Assembly (NCBI RefSeq): GCF_900199185.1
Contig: NZ_OBMI01000001.1
Coordinates: 1 to 64,000, forward strand
Direction of reading: 5' to 3'
Source of the DNA: Sphingomonas guangdongensis
GTDB taxonomy: Bacteria > Pseudomonadota > Alphaproteobacteria > Sphingomonadales > Sphingomonadaceae
Length of the DNA: 64,000 bases
The stretch's first letter is position 1, and each line of letters starts with the position of its first letter. This document shows positions 31,842-40,263 of this stretch, one piece after another. Position numbers and translations under genes: made by a program. The notes under the pieces are model-generated. The model was not told where the DNA came from. It did not search any database and saw nothing but the letters and a program-made list of their open reading frames with translations.

Positions 31842-32420
31842 GTGCCGACCCGCCAGCTGTTCGCGACCGGCTTCTACGAGGGGGCGCTCGGCGACGACGC
31901 CCTGATCGGGGAGCTGGACGACGCGTGCCGCGACCTGGCCGTGGAGGACAAGGCCGGCCGGGCCTGGTCGCGTGCGCACGGCTATCGCGGCTACACCAGC
32001 TACGCGTCGCTGAACGACCTGCCCGCGCGCGACCCCCGCTTCGCCGACCTGGTCCGCCGGCTCGACCGCCACGTCGCCGGGTTCGCAAAGGACTGCGGGT
32101 TCGAGCTGGGCAAGCGGCTCAGGCTCGACAGCCTGTGGGTCAACGTCCTGAAGCCCGGCGGCACCCACTCCGGCCACCTCCATCCGCACAGCGCCGTGTC
32201 GGGCACCGTCTACATCGCGGTGCCGCCGGGATCGGGCGCGCTGAAGCTGGAGGACCCGCGCCTGCCGATGCTGATGGCGGCGCCGGCCCGGCCCGACACC
32301 TTTGTCTACGCCGAGCCGTCGGCCGGCAGCGTGTTCCTGTGGGAAAGCTGGCTCCGCCACGAGGTGATGCCGAACGCCGCCAAGGCCGAGCGGGTGAGCA
32401 TCAGCTTCAACTATCGGTGA
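31842..32420 (+). CDS. TIGR02466-type putative 2OG-Fe(II) oxygenase
   Basis: The 192-residue protein shows the double-stranded beta-helix layout of the TIGR02466 family: SLWVNVLKPGGTHSGHLHPHSAVSGTVYIAVPPGSGAL, then FLWESWLRHEVMPN and RVSISFNYR. Candidate iron ligands are a His in the HLHPHS segment and the His of RHEV, with an Arg near the C-terminus for the co-substrate. The substrate is unknown. The start is GTG 31842, one base after the preceding stop, implying coupled translation with the pth-DUF4087 transcript. Confidence 0.82.
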   Translation: MPTRQLFATGFYEGALGDDALIGELDDACRDLAVEDKAGRAWSRAHGYRGYTSYASLNDLPARDPRFADLVRRLDRHVAGFAKDCGFELGKRLRLDSLWVNVLKPGGTHSGHLHPHSAVSGTVYIAVPPGSGALKLEDPRLPMLMAAPARPDTFVYAEPSAGSVFLWESWLRHEVMPNAAKAERVSISFNYR

Positions 32421-32437
32421 GGCGCTCACCCCGTCAT

Positions 32438-32570
32438 GCCAGCGTACGCTGGCTCAACGTTGTTGGCGCGGTATCGGGCTTGGTCGACGTGAGCGGCAGG
32501 TGACCCGGGACTGGTCCGACCTGTTCGAGCGGATCGCGTGATCGCGACAGACCCCAGCCTTCGCTGGGGT
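32438..32570. repeat. Two short palindromes in the 32421-32605 gap
   Basis: GCCAGCGTACGCTGGC at 32438-32453 is a perfect 16-base palindrome. ACCCCAGC (32551-32558) pairs with GCTGGGGT (32563-32570). Nothing that looks like a gene lies in 32421-32605. Confidence 0.5.
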
Positions 32571-32605
32571 GACGTGGAGGCGGAGGGTGACGGTGCGGGG
32601 TGCCC

Positions 32606-32869
32606 CTATCCCCGGCATATCGGACGGCCCTCCGGCGTCAGGCGCGGGGTGATGCCGCCCTGGCGGCGGCGTTCCCAGAGGAGGTACTGGCAGCCGGTGT
32701 CCGGATCGCGCCAGACCCGCACCTGCTCGCCGCCGTTGCGGGTGCCGCGGATTTTGCCCTCCACCGTGTCCGTGGTGATCGGCGCGGACTGGAAGGTGTT
32801 GCTGACGCCGCCGCAGCCGCCCAGCAGCGTCGCGGCGACCAGGCCGCCGATCAATCCCGTCCGTGTCAC
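32606..32869 (-). CDS. Small lipoprotein with a TGCQYLLW motif
   Basis: The 87-residue protein begins at GTG 32869 preceded by GGGGGAGA. It has a lipobox (TLLGGC after LIGGLVAA), then a compact domain RNGGEQVRVWRDPDTGCQYLLWERR ending PEGRPICRG. The V-R-V-x-x-D-x-x-T-G-x-Q-Y pattern is that of DUF6440-like or similar small surface domains, a tentative match. The long open frame up to 33274 is antisense to the hydrolase gene and not used. Function unknown. Confidence 0.7.
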   Translation of the reverse strand: MTRTGLIGGLVAATLLGGCGGVSNTFQSAPITTDTVEGKIRGTRNGGEQVRVWRDPDTGCQYLLWERRRQGGITPRLTPEGRPICRG

Positions 32870-32936
32870 CGTGCTTCTCCCCCTAGCCCGCGACCGATCG
32901 TGCAGGAGCACCGGGCTGCGTGCAAGCACCCGTTCG

Positions 32937-34088
32937 TCAGTAGGCGGGCAGGCCCGGATACTCCCAGCGATAGGGCACGCCGGTGTCGCCCAGGATCGTC
33001 CGCACGATCGCGGGAAAGGCGCGTTCGGCGCGGACGTCGTTCGCCAGCACCAGGACGCAGCGCCGCCGCCGCTCCACGCAGACCAGCGTGTTTGCAGTGA
33101 TGTCGTCGTGCCCGCCCTTGTACCAGCCGGGTCCCTGCGGTCCGTTAAAGGCAATAACGCCGAGCGCCGCCAACGCCAGCGGCCGATCGGCGGGCGGCGC
33201 GTCGGGCAACAGCGTCGGGAACTGCTGGCGCGTGGTGATGGGGAGCGTGCCGCGTGCCCAGCCGGCGCGGGCACGGCGCGACAGCCCCTCGCCGCGGATC
33301 ATGAAGGCGGCTATGTGCGCCATGTCCCAGGGCGTCGTGTCCATCGATCCCGCCGCGCGGACCCGGCTACGTTCGTCATGCGGGTGCGGCTTGCCGGCTG
33401 CATCCCAGCCGTCGGCGAGATCGCTGGCGAAGTCCGCTCGCCACTTCAGGCTGGTGCGCGTCGCGCCCGCTGGGACGAAGATGCGGCGCTGGAGCTCGGC
33501 CTCCACGTCGAGGCCGAGACCCTGCTCCAGCACGAACTGGAGGAGCATGATGCCTTCGCCCGAGTAGGCGTAGCGGCTGCCGGGCGCGAAGTGGAACCGG
33601 AGCCTGCCGTCCGGTTCCAGGAATGAGAAGTTGGCGAAGCCGGAGGCATGGTTGAGCAGCATCCGCGGGGTGAGTGCCCGCCAGCGATCGTCCCCGGCCA
33701 GGTCGCCCCAGTTGCCGTACGCGTCGAGGTTGCCGTAGGCGGGCAGCTGTCGCGGCAGCAGCGCGGCGATCGGCCGGTCGAGCTCGATCCGTCCCTCGTC
33801 GGCGAGCTGCGCCACGAGGTAGCCGAACACCGCCTTGGTCAGCGACGCGCCGTACATCACGGTCTGCGCCTGGAGCGTGTCGCCGCGCGCGTTGCGGGCG
33901 CCGCTGGTCCAGACATGTTCGATCCGCCCGCGCTCGATCACGGCGATGGCGAGACCGCTAGCGCCGGTCGCCGCCCGCGCTGCGCTGCCTGCGCGGTCCA
34001 CAGCCGAGTCCTCCAGCGAGCGGGCGCAGCCCGACGCGGCTGCGGCGGAGAGCAGCAGCAGCGCGAGGCGGATCGGACCAATCGTCAT
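32937..34088 (-). CDS. Serine hydrolase of the beta-lactamase/penicillin-binding class C-like family
   Basis: The 383-residue protein has a lipoprotein-type signal (LLLSAAAASGC). The nucleophile motif SxxK is seen in GASLTK near residue 84. The second-motif tyrosine lies in YAYSGEG, and the third-motif position holds KGGHDD. The family includes esterases, D-aminopeptidases and beta-lactamases. Activity against beta-lactams cannot be claimed, as most relatives are general hydrolases. It is divergent from ychF across 34089-34184. Confidence 0.82.
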   Translation of the reverse strand: MTIGPIRLALLLLSAAAASGCARSLEDSAVDRAGSAARAATGASGLAIAVIERGRIEHVWTSGARNARGDTLQAQTVMYGASLTKAVFGYLVAQLADEGRIELDRPIAALLPRQLPAYGNLDAYGNWGDLAGDDRWRALTPRMLLNHASGFANFSFLEPDGRLRFHFAPGSRYAYSGEGIMLLQFVLEQGLGLDVEAELQRRIFVPAGATRTSLKWRADFASDLADGWDAAGKPHPHDERSRVRAAGSMDTTPWDMAHIAAFMIRGEGLSRRARAGWARGTLPITTRQQFPTLLPDAPPADRPLALAALGVIAFNGPQGPGWYKGGHDDITANTLVCVERRRRCVLVLANDVRAERAFPAIVRTILGDTGVPYRWEYPGLPAY

Positions 34089-34184
34089 GGCAAGAGGCTA
34101 CGCGCCGCGACGCTGGCGTCAACGCCGCAACGCGGCTAGAGCGCGGCGCTTCCCTCACCGATCACGATACACGAAGGCGTCACC

Positions 34185-35285
34185 ATGGGTTTCCGCTGCG
34201 GCATCGTCGGCCTGCCGAACGTCGGCAAGTCGACCCTCTTTAACGCGCTCACCGAGACGGCCGCGGCGCAGGCGGCGAACTATCCATTCTGCACGATCGA
34301 GCCCAATGTCGGGAACGTCGCGGTGCCCGACCCGCGGCTCCAGAAGCTCGCCGCGATCGCGCATTCCGCCAAGATCATCGAGACGCAGCTCGGCTTCGTC
34401 GACATCGCCGGGCTGGTGCGCGGCGCGTCCAAGGGCGAGGGGCTGGGCAACCAGTTCCTGGCCAACATCCGCGAGGTCGACGCGATCGTCCACGTGCTGC
34501 GCTGCTTCGAGAACGACGACATCCAGCACGTTGACAACAAGGTCGATCCGATCGCGGATGCCGAGACGGTCGAGACCGAGCTGATGCTGTCCGACCTGGA
34601 ATCGCTCGAGAAGCGGGTGCCCAACCTCGCCAAGAAGGCGGCGCAGGGCGACAAGGAAGCAAAGGTGGCGGCAGCCGTGCTCGGCCAGGCGCTCGACCTG
34701 CTGCGCGACGGCAAGCCCGCAAGGCTGACCGCGCCCAAGGACGCGGAGGAAGCGCGCGTGTTCGCGACCTCGCAGCTGATCACCGCCAAGCCGGTGCTCT
34801 ACGTCTGCAACGTCAACGAGGAGGATGCGGCGGACGGCAACGCGCTGTCGGCACGCGTGTTCGCGAAGGCGGCGGCCGAGGGCGCGCAGGCGGTGGTCGT
34901 GTCCGCCGCGATCGAGGCGGAGATCGCGACCATACCGGCCGAGGACCGCGCCGAGTTCCTGGCCGAGCTGGGGTTGGAGGAAACCGGCCTCGCCCGCGTC
35001 ATCCGGGCCGGGTACGACCTGCTCCACCTGCTCACCTTCTTCACCGTGGGACCGAAGGAGGCGCGTGCCTGGACCACCCACGTCGGAGCCAAGGCGCCGC
35101 AGGCGGCGGGCGAGATCCACACCGATTTCGAGCGCGGCTTCATCCGGGCGGAGACGATCGCCTACGACGATTATGTCGCGCTCGGCGGCGAGAGCGGCGC
35201 GCGCGAGGCGGGCAAGCTGCGCTCGGAAGGAAAGGAGTATGTCGTGCAGGACGGCGACGTCATGCTGTTCCGCTTCAACGTCTGA
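34185..35285 (+). CDS. ychF: Redox-regulated Obg-like ATPase YchF
   Basis: The 366-residue protein starts MGFRCGIVGLPNVGKSTLFNALT with the Walker A loop. NYPFCTIEPNVG and VDIAGLVRGASKGEGLGNQFL (switch II) follow, and NVNEED is the variant G4 motif that gives ATP preference. The C-terminal TGS domain ends with AYDDYVALGGESGAREAGKLRSEGKEYVVQDGDVMLFRFNV. It is a conserved housekeeping ribosome-associated ATPase. Confidence 0.96.
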   Translation: MGFRCGIVGLPNVGKSTLFNALTETAAAQAANYPFCTIEPNVGNVAVPDPRLQKLAAIAHSAKIIETQLGFVDIAGLVRGASKGEGLGNQFLANIREVDAIVHVLRCFENDDIQHVDNKVDPIADAETVETELMLSDLESLEKRVPNLAKKAAQGDKEAKVAAAVLGQALDLLRDGKPARLTAPKDAEEARVFATSQLITAKPVLYVCNVNEEDAADGNALSARVFAKAAAEGAQAVVVSAAIEAEIATIPAEDRAEFLAELGLEETGLARVIRAGYDLLHLLTFFTVGPKEARAWTTHVGAKAPQAAGEIHTDFERGFIRAETIAYDDYVALGGESGAREAGKLRSEGKEYVVQDGDVMLFRFNV

Positions 35286-35305
35286 TTGCACCCGTTCGCC
35301 CCGAG

Positions 35306-35641
35306 GTGTATGACGCGAGTGTGACGCTCCGCTGGCTCTTCCTCGCGCTGATCGTGCTCGCGCTGCCGCTGTCGGCAGCGGTGCCGGCCTGCGCGACGGC
35401 CGCCGAGCCGGCCGCACAGGCGCAGCACGAGGCGGGGCAGCACCAGACGCCGCGGCGGCAGGGTGAGAAGGCCAAGCCGTCGAGCGGGACCTGCATCGGT
35501 TGCGTCGCGCCCTCCACGGTCACCCCGCCGATGATCGAGGCGCCGAACCGCGCGCTGATGATGATCCCGGCGGCGTGGCGCAAGATTGCCGTCGCGCTGC
35601 CGAGCCGCGGACCGACGCCGCCGCCGCCGAAGCAAGGCTGA
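35306..35641 (+). CDS. Small exported protein with CIGC motif
   Basis: The peptide is 111 residues from GTG 35306, or 106 from GTG 35321; both have weak ribosome sites. It has a signal-like segment (LRWLFLALIVLALPLSAAVPACA) and a His/Gln-rich stretch (AQHEAGQHQTPRRQG). A C-x-x-C pair follows (TCIGCVAPST) and then a Pro-rich tail. It sits just before the His-rich envelope protein at 35695, so a metal-related role is possible. This resembles the small Cys/His proteins seen beside copper resistance genes but could not be assigned. Confidence 0.6.
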   Translation: MYDASVTLRWLFLALIVLALPLSAAVPACATAAEPAAQAQHEAGQHQTPRRQGEKAKPSSGTCIGCVAPSTVTPPMIEAPNRALMMIPAAWRKIAVALPSRGPTPPPPKQG

Positions 35642-35694
35642 ACCGCCCGCGACCCGTCTTGGTCGCGCGTTCTGTCTGCTTCGAAAGTGTAATC

Positions 35695-37218
35695 ATGTTC
35701 ACGTCCCTGCTGCTCGCGGCCGTCGCCGCGGGCCCGGCGCCGTTCGCGCAGCACGCCGCGCATCCCGCGCCGACGCCCCCGCCCGCCGATCCGCACGCCG
35801 GCCACGCCATGCCACCAGCGCCGGCGCAGGCCACGCCGACCGACCCGCACGCCGGACACCGGTCGACGCCGCCGGCGACCGGTCCTCACATCGGGCACCG
35901 GATGGCGCCGGTGGCTACCCAGCCGGCAGATCCGGACCCGCACGCCGCGCACCGGTCATCCGGATCACCTGCTCCCGCCACCGATCTGCACGCCGGACAC
36001 GCCACGCAGGCGACGGTGGACCACGGCGCCATGGACCACGGCGCGATGGGTCACGGCGGCATGCGGATGAGCGATGCGGGAGCGGCTTACGGATCGGGCA
36101 CCGCGCTGCTGCCGCTCGCCGGAGGTACGATGACGGGCGCGCACGCGGCGACGGGCGGCTGGTCGCTGATGGCGCACGGCTATGCCTGGGTCGTCACCAC
36201 CGAGCAGTCGGGGCCGCGCGGCGACGACATGAGCTTCGTCCAGTCGATGGGGATGCTGATGGCGGACCACGACCTGTCCGACACCACGCACCTGCAGCTG
36301 CGCGCGATGATGAGCCTGGAGCCGCTGATGAGCCGGCGCGGCTACCCCAACCTGCTCGCGACTGGGGAGACGGCGTTCGGCGTGCCGCTGGTCGACCGGC
36401 AGCACCCGCACGACCTGTTCATGGAGCTCGCCGCGCGGCTGGAGGTGGCGATCGGCGATAACTCGCGGCTGATCCTCTACGGCGGGCCGGTCGGGGAGCC
36501 GGCGCTCGGCCCCGCGGCGTTCATGCACCGCGTGTCGGCGCGCTATCTGCCGCTCGCACCAATCACGCATCACTGGTTCGACAGCACCCACATCACCTAT
36601 GGCGTCGCCACCGCGGGCTGGCGGACACGGACGTGGCAGATCGAAGGATCGGTGTTCACCGGCCGCGAACCGGACGAGGAACGCTGGAACCTCGACACGC
36701 CCCGGTTCGATTCGTGGAGCGTGCGGGCGAGCTGGACGCCCTCTCCCAACCTCGTCGCGCAGTTCAGCCATGCGCGGCTGAAGGAACCGGAGGCACAGCA
36801 CCCGGGCGAGGACGAGCGCCGCACCACCGCGAGCGTCCACTATGCGACACCGCGTATATCAGCGACGGTCGCCTGGTCGCTGAAGGACCGCGTGCCGGGC
36901 GAGCAGCTGCCGGCCTGGCTGGTCGAGGCGAACTGGTCGGCGGGCGGCGGGCACAACCTGTTCGCGCGGGGCGAGCGGGTGAGCAACGACGAGCTCTTCC
37001 CCGACCACGACGACCCGCTGCACGACCGGACATTTCGCGTGGCGCGGGGCGAGCTCGGCTACGCCTATCGCCTGTCGCTCGCGGAGCCGCTCAACCTGGC
37101 GCTGGGGGGCAGTGCCTTCGCCACCGCGGTGCCGCGCGCGATCGAGCGGACCTACGGTGACGGGCTCGGCTGGTCGCTGTTCGCCAAGCTGACGCTGGGC
37201 GATATCGGGGCGCGGTGA
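35695..37218 (+). CDS. His-rich, putative metal-handling envelope protein
   Basis: The 507-residue protein has a signal-like N-terminus (MFTSLLLAAVAAGPAPFA). At residues 20-125 lies a His-rich low-complexity region with repeated DPHAGH units and MDHGAMGHGGMRM, reminiscent of copper-binding Met/His repeats of CopB/PcoB. The remaining 380 residues look like a beta-rich outer-membrane domain (YLPLAPITHHWFDSTHITYG, GYAYRLSLAEPLNLALG). The barrel part was not matched to CopB by eye. ATG 35695 is chosen because the earlier open frame from 35500 overlaps the preceding gene. Copper or another soft metal is the likely ligand; no CopA or regulator gene was seen nearby. Confidence 0.65.
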   Translation: MFTSLLLAAVAAGPAPFAQHAAHPAPTPPPADPHAGHAMPPAPAQATPTDPHAGHRSTPPATGPHIGHRMAPVATQPADPDPHAAHRSSGSPAPATDLHAGHATQATVDHGAMDHGAMGHGGMRMSDAGAAYGSGTALLPLAGGTMTGAHAATGGWSLMAHGYAWVVTTEQSGPRGDDMSFVQSMGMLMADHDLSDTTHLQLRAMMSLEPLMSRRGYPNLLATGETAFGVPLVDRQHPHDLFMELAARLEVAIGDNSRLILYGGPVGEPALGPAAFMHRVSARYLPLAPITHHWFDSTHITYGVATAGWRTRTWQIEGSVFTGREPDEERWNLDTPRFDSWSVRASWTPSPNLVAQFSHARLKEPEAQHPGEDERRTTASVHYATPRISATVAWSLKDRVPGEQLPAWLVEANWSAGGGHNLFARGERVSNDELFPDHDDPLHDRTFRVARGELGYAYRLSLAEPLNLALGGSAFATAVPRAIERTYGDGLGWSLFAKLTLGDIGAR

Positions 37219-38050
37219 GAGGTCGCTTCTTCCGAGCGCAAGGCGGTGATGAGCCGGTGCGGAGGCAGGGAACGCCGCCGCATCGCTGGCGGAGCGGTCT
37301 ACCCCGGCCTGCGCCGGGGTGCCGGGTTCGGGAGGGTGACCGCTCTAGCGCTCGGCGCGACGCGCATGAGAAAAGGGGGCCGGCATCGCTGCCAGCCCCC
37401 CTGTCGTCGACCCGGGCCGCCGGGGTGTCGATGGCTCCTGGTCGTCGGCCAGGCGACGCCGTCGTGCCCCTCTCGGGTCCGGCGGGTATCGCCCGTCGGC
37501 TGCCGCACCGGAGACCTGACTGCACCGCAGTGCAGCGTCGGTCGCCGGTGGCGGCGGCCTGCCGGGGTACGGTGCATCTGGCTCTCGCCCTCGCCCCGCG
37601 TCCGGTGATCGATCGTCGTACATCCCGCCCTGAGACGGTGCGCGCAACCATCGACCCCGTTGATCGTCGCCGGTCGCGCACCCGTTGCCGGGCCTGCGTC
37701 CATCGCCGATCCCTGCCCCACACTCCACGCCGAGGCGTGCAATGTGTCTTTCGACGACGATCCGGTGGCTCCTACCCCCATCCGCCACGATGCGGCTTTT
37801 GGAGGCATTCGGCGGAGCCGCCCTGCTCTCGTCAACACACCGGATTGCGGTTTCCAGATGGCACCAGCAGGCCGGTTCGGCAGTCAAGTCGCTGATCTTT
37901 CTACCGGTTTCCCGATCGTCCGACCGCTTCCTGCCCACCGATGCTGTCACGACGGCCGAGTCGCACCAAGCCGATCGATCAAACACACGGGTGTGGATAA
38001 CGTGGAAAGCGCGCATGGCTGCGCCAAAGCTGAACACGCTGTTGTTTTTG
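37219..38050. other. Long stretch without a convincing gene
   Basis: Open frames exist on both strands (for example 37345-38037 minus and 37215-37895 plus) but are rich in Arg, Pro and Gly, overlap each other and resemble no family. The region contains a palindrome at 37301-37320 and a minus-strand terminator at 37365-37400. The right end is the promoter region of the glycine-zipper gene. A non-coding RNA on the minus strand is possible. No tmRNA, RNase P or SRP hallmark was found. Confidence 0.5.
37365..37400 (-). terminator. Rho-independent terminator, minus strand
   Basis: Read on the minus strand: GGGGGC, T, GGC, loop AGCGAT, GCC, G, GCCCCC, then TTTTCTC. The stem has nine pairs and one mismatch and is followed by four T residues. 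No annotated minus-strand gene ends here, so it marks an unrecognised transcript from the right. Confidence 0.65.
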
Positions 38051-38092
38051 GTTCATGCAACCGGCCGCATAAAAGCAGCGTTACGGACCCAC
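38051..38092 (+). promoter_or_regulatory. EcfG-like promoter of glycine-zipper gene 2
   Basis: GTTCATGCAAC (38051-38061), 17 bases, then CGTTACGGACCCAC (38079-38092). It shares both blocks and exact spacing with 21345-21386. Confidence 0.55.
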
Positions 38093-38120
38093 AATCATTC
38101 AACACAACAGGAGCAGTACC

Positions 38121-38447
38121 ATGCGTAATCTGATGCTCGCCGCCGCTGGCGCGGCCCTGATGGTCCCGGTCGCGACGCTGGCCCCGGTCGCCGTCGAGAA
38201 CGGCTATTCGCAGGCTGACGCGCAGAACCGCGCGCGGTATCGCGAGTGGCGCGGCCGCGACGGCCGCACCTACTGCCGCAAGCCGAACGGCACCACCGGG
38301 CTGGTGGTCGGCGGCGTCGCCGGTGCGCTGGTCGGTCGCACCATCGATTCGCGTGGTGACCGCACGCTCGGCACGCTGCTCGGCGCCGGTGCCGGTGCTC
38401 TGGCCGGTCGCGAGATCGAGCGGAGCGGCAAGCGGCAGTGCCGCTGA
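38121..38447 (+). CDS. Exported glycine-zipper 2TM-like protein
   Basis: The 108-residue protein has a signal peptide (MRNLMLAAAGAALMVPVATLA). A short basic stretch (ARYREWRGRDGRTYCRK) comes next, then a glycine-zipper pair (GLVVGGVAGALVGRTI and LGTLLGAGAGALAGREI) and a terminal Cys. The region from YCR to the C-terminus is a clear paralogue of the protein at 21409, including NGTTGL. AGGAGCAG precedes ATG 38121. Function is unknown; the shared EcfG-like promoter suggests an envelope-stress role. Confidence 0.82.
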   Translation: MRNLMLAAAGAALMVPVATLAPVAVENGYSQADAQNRARYREWRGRDGRTYCRKPNGTTGLVVGGVAGALVGRTIDSRGDRTLGTLLGAGAGALAGREIERSGKRQCR

Positions 38448-38487
38448 GCCGGTTTCTTAACGGCTGAGGCGATAGGCACGCGGGGCG

Positions 38488-39681
38488 ATGCTCCGCGTGC
38501 TTACCCTTGCCAGTCTGTTTCCCGACGCGAGCCGGCCCAACTTCGGCGTCTTCGTCGAGCGCCAGACCCGCGGGCTGGCCGCACATCCCGACGTCGATCT
38601 GCGCGTCGTGGCGCCGGTCGGATTGCCGCCGCCCCTGCTCGATCGGCTGCCGACCTATCGGGCGCTGCGCACCTTGCCGAGGCACGAGACATGGCGCGGG
38701 CTGAGCGTTCACCGGCCGCGCTTCCTCAACCTGCCGGGCACGGCCGGGCGCTTCCACGCAGCGAGCCTCGCACGCGCGGTGACGCCCCTGCTCGCCCGCC
38801 TGCGCCGCGAGTTTCCGTTCGACGTCATCGATGCCGAGTTCTTCTTCCCCGAAGGGCCCGCGGCAGTCGCGCTCGGCCGCCGCTTCGGCGTGCCGGTGTC
38901 GATCAAGGCGCGCGGCGCCGACATCCACCACTGGGGCACCGCTCAGCCGACCGCGGCGCAGGTGATCGCGGCCGGGCAAGCCGCCGACGGCTGCCTGGCG
39001 GTGTCGGCGGCGATGCGGGACGACATGGCGGCGCTGGGTATCCCGGCCGAGCGCATCCGCGTCCACCGCACCGGCATCGATGCCGGGCGCTTCAGCCCGC
39101 GCAACCGGGCGGCCGAGAGGGCAAAGCTGGGCGTCGCGGGTCCCCTGGTCCTCTCCGTTGGGGCGCTGATCCCGCGCAAGGGACACGACGTCGTGATCGA
39201 CGCGGTCGCGCGGCTGCCGGGCGTGACGCTGTGGATCGCCGGTGCCGGACCCGAGGCGGCCGCGCTGGAGGCGAGGATCGCCGCGGCCGGCGTCGGCGAC
39301 CGGGTGCAGCTGATCGGGCCGGTGCCGCACGACGACCTGCCGATCCTGTTCGCCGCCGCCGATGTGATGGCGCTCGCCTCCGCGTCAGAGGGCCTGGCCA
39401 ACGTCTGGGTCGAGGCGCTGTCGAGCGGCACGCCGATCGTGATCACCGACGTCGGTGGCGCGCACGAGACGGTGGACCGGCCCGCGGCGGGTCGCGTGGT
39501 GGCGCGCGAGGTGGACGCGTTCGCGGCGGCAATCGCCGAGCTGCTCGCGACGCCGCCCGCGCCGGACGAGGTCCGCGCGGCGGCGGCGCGGTTCAGCTGG
39601 GCGGCGAACACGGCCGAGCTGTACGCGCACCTGAGCGGGCTGGTGGGAGCCCATCGTGCTCCCGCGGCGGCGGGAGGCTAG
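38488..39681 (+). CDS. Glycosyltransferase family 4 (GT-B fold)
   Basis: The 397-residue protein has an N-terminal acceptor domain starting LRVLTLASLFPDASRPNFGVFVERQ. The C-terminal nucleotide-sugar domain holds LVLSVGALIPRKGHDVVIDAVA (phosphate loop), LWIAGAGPEAAALE and the EX7E motif in SEGLANVWVEALSSGTPIVITDVGG. GT4 enzymes build cell-surface or exopolysaccharide. Donor and acceptor cannot be inferred. No other polysaccharide gene is adjacent, so its partner cluster lies elsewhere. Confidence 0.88.
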   Translation: MLRVLTLASLFPDASRPNFGVFVERQTRGLAAHPDVDLRVVAPVGLPPPLLDRLPTYRALRTLPRHETWRGLSVHRPRFLNLPGTAGRFHAASLARAVTPLLARLRREFPFDVIDAEFFFPEGPAAVALGRRFGVPVSIKARGADIHHWGTAQPTAAQVIAAGQAADGCLAVSAAMRDDMAALGIPAERIRVHRTGIDAGRFSPRNRAAERAKLGVAGPLVLSVGALIPRKGHDVVIDAVARLPGVTLWIAGAGPEAAALEARIAAAGVGDRVQLIGPVPHDDLPILFAAADVMALASASEGLANVWVEALSSGTPIVITDVGGAHETVDRPAAGRVVAREVDAFAAAIAELLATPPAPDEVRAAAARFSWAANTAELYAHLSGLVGAHRAPAAAGG

Positions 39682-39837
39682 TGCCGCTGAAGAGGTGCTG
39701 GTGGCCCTGGGCTCCTGCCTGTGCGGGAGCACGGCATTCTCGCGTCAGCGGGTGGAGCGTAGCTTGGCTGGGCGGTGAGGAAGGGCGCCGTCAATGGCTC
39801 GGACGGGAGTGGCACCAGCAGAGCCCACCGCAGCTGA

Positions 39838-39857
39838 ACCCCGGCGTGCGCCGGGGT
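39838..39857. repeat. Short ACCCCGGC palindrome
   Basis: ACCCCGGC (39838-39845) pairs with GCCGGGGT (39850-39857), identical in arms to the copy at 37301-37320. The 39682-39888 gap holds no gene. Confidence 0.5.
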
Positions 39858-39888
39858 CGTGATGCAACGGAGTGATGGAGGTCGCCGC

Positions 39889-40263
39889 TCAGACCAGCGG
39901 GTAGAGCGCGGCGGCGATCTGGCGGCCTTCGCTGCGCAGGATGCCCCAAGCGCGCGCGGCGGCGCGGCTGTCCATGATCTCCAGCCCCACGCCGCGCGCC
40001 TCCACCGCCTTGACCAGCGCGGCGGGCGGACGCCGCAGCGCCGGGCCGGTGCCGAGCAGGATGAATTCCGGCAGCGGCGTGAGCGCGAGCAGTGGTGCGA
40101 GGTCGCCTTCCCCCAAAGCGTCGAGCGGCGGCGGCGTCCAGCCGTCGGCGCGCTCGGGCGTGATCAGGAGCGCGGTGTAGACATTGTCGTCCACTCGGAA
40201 GCCACCGCCCGAGAAGCCGGCGATTACCGGTCCGGGCGCGACCGAGTTGCGGTCGAGCCTCAC
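39889..40263 (-). CDS. Mth938-like (DUF498) domain protein
   Basis: The 124-residue protein has the DUF498/Mth938 layout: PGPVIAGFSGGGFRVDDNVYTALLITPE, then PEFILLGTGPALRRPPAALVKAVEARGVGLEIMDSRAAARAWGILRSEGRQIAAALYPL. Members include NDUFAF3, an assembly factor of respiratory complex I. The bacterial role is not settled. Its ATG overlaps the secF stop (40260-40263), so it is coupled to the SecDF unit, an arrangement common in alphaproteobacteria. Confidence 0.88.
   Translation of the reverse strand: MRLDRNSVAPGPVIAGFSGGGFRVDDNVYTALLITPERADGWTPPPLDALGEGDLAPLLALTPLPEFILLGTGPALRRPPAALVKAVEARGVGLEIMDSRAAARAWGILRSEGRQIAAALYPLV

Noticed and set aside
32937..34088. Serine hydrolase as an antibiotic-resistance beta-lactamase
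   Set aside because: It has the shared SxxK fold but no class C specific features; most relatives are esterases or peptidases.
37345..38037. 230-codon minus-strand frame in the gene-poor stretch
   Set aside because: Low-complexity Arg/Pro/Gly composition, overlaps two other frames and runs through the terminator; considered more likely non-coding, though not excluded.
37375..38050. tmRNA, RNase P RNA, 6S or SRP RNA in the gene-poor stretch
   Set aside because: None of the hallmark motifs (GAGGAAAGTCCG-type core, tag peptide, tRNA-like ends) was found on either strand.
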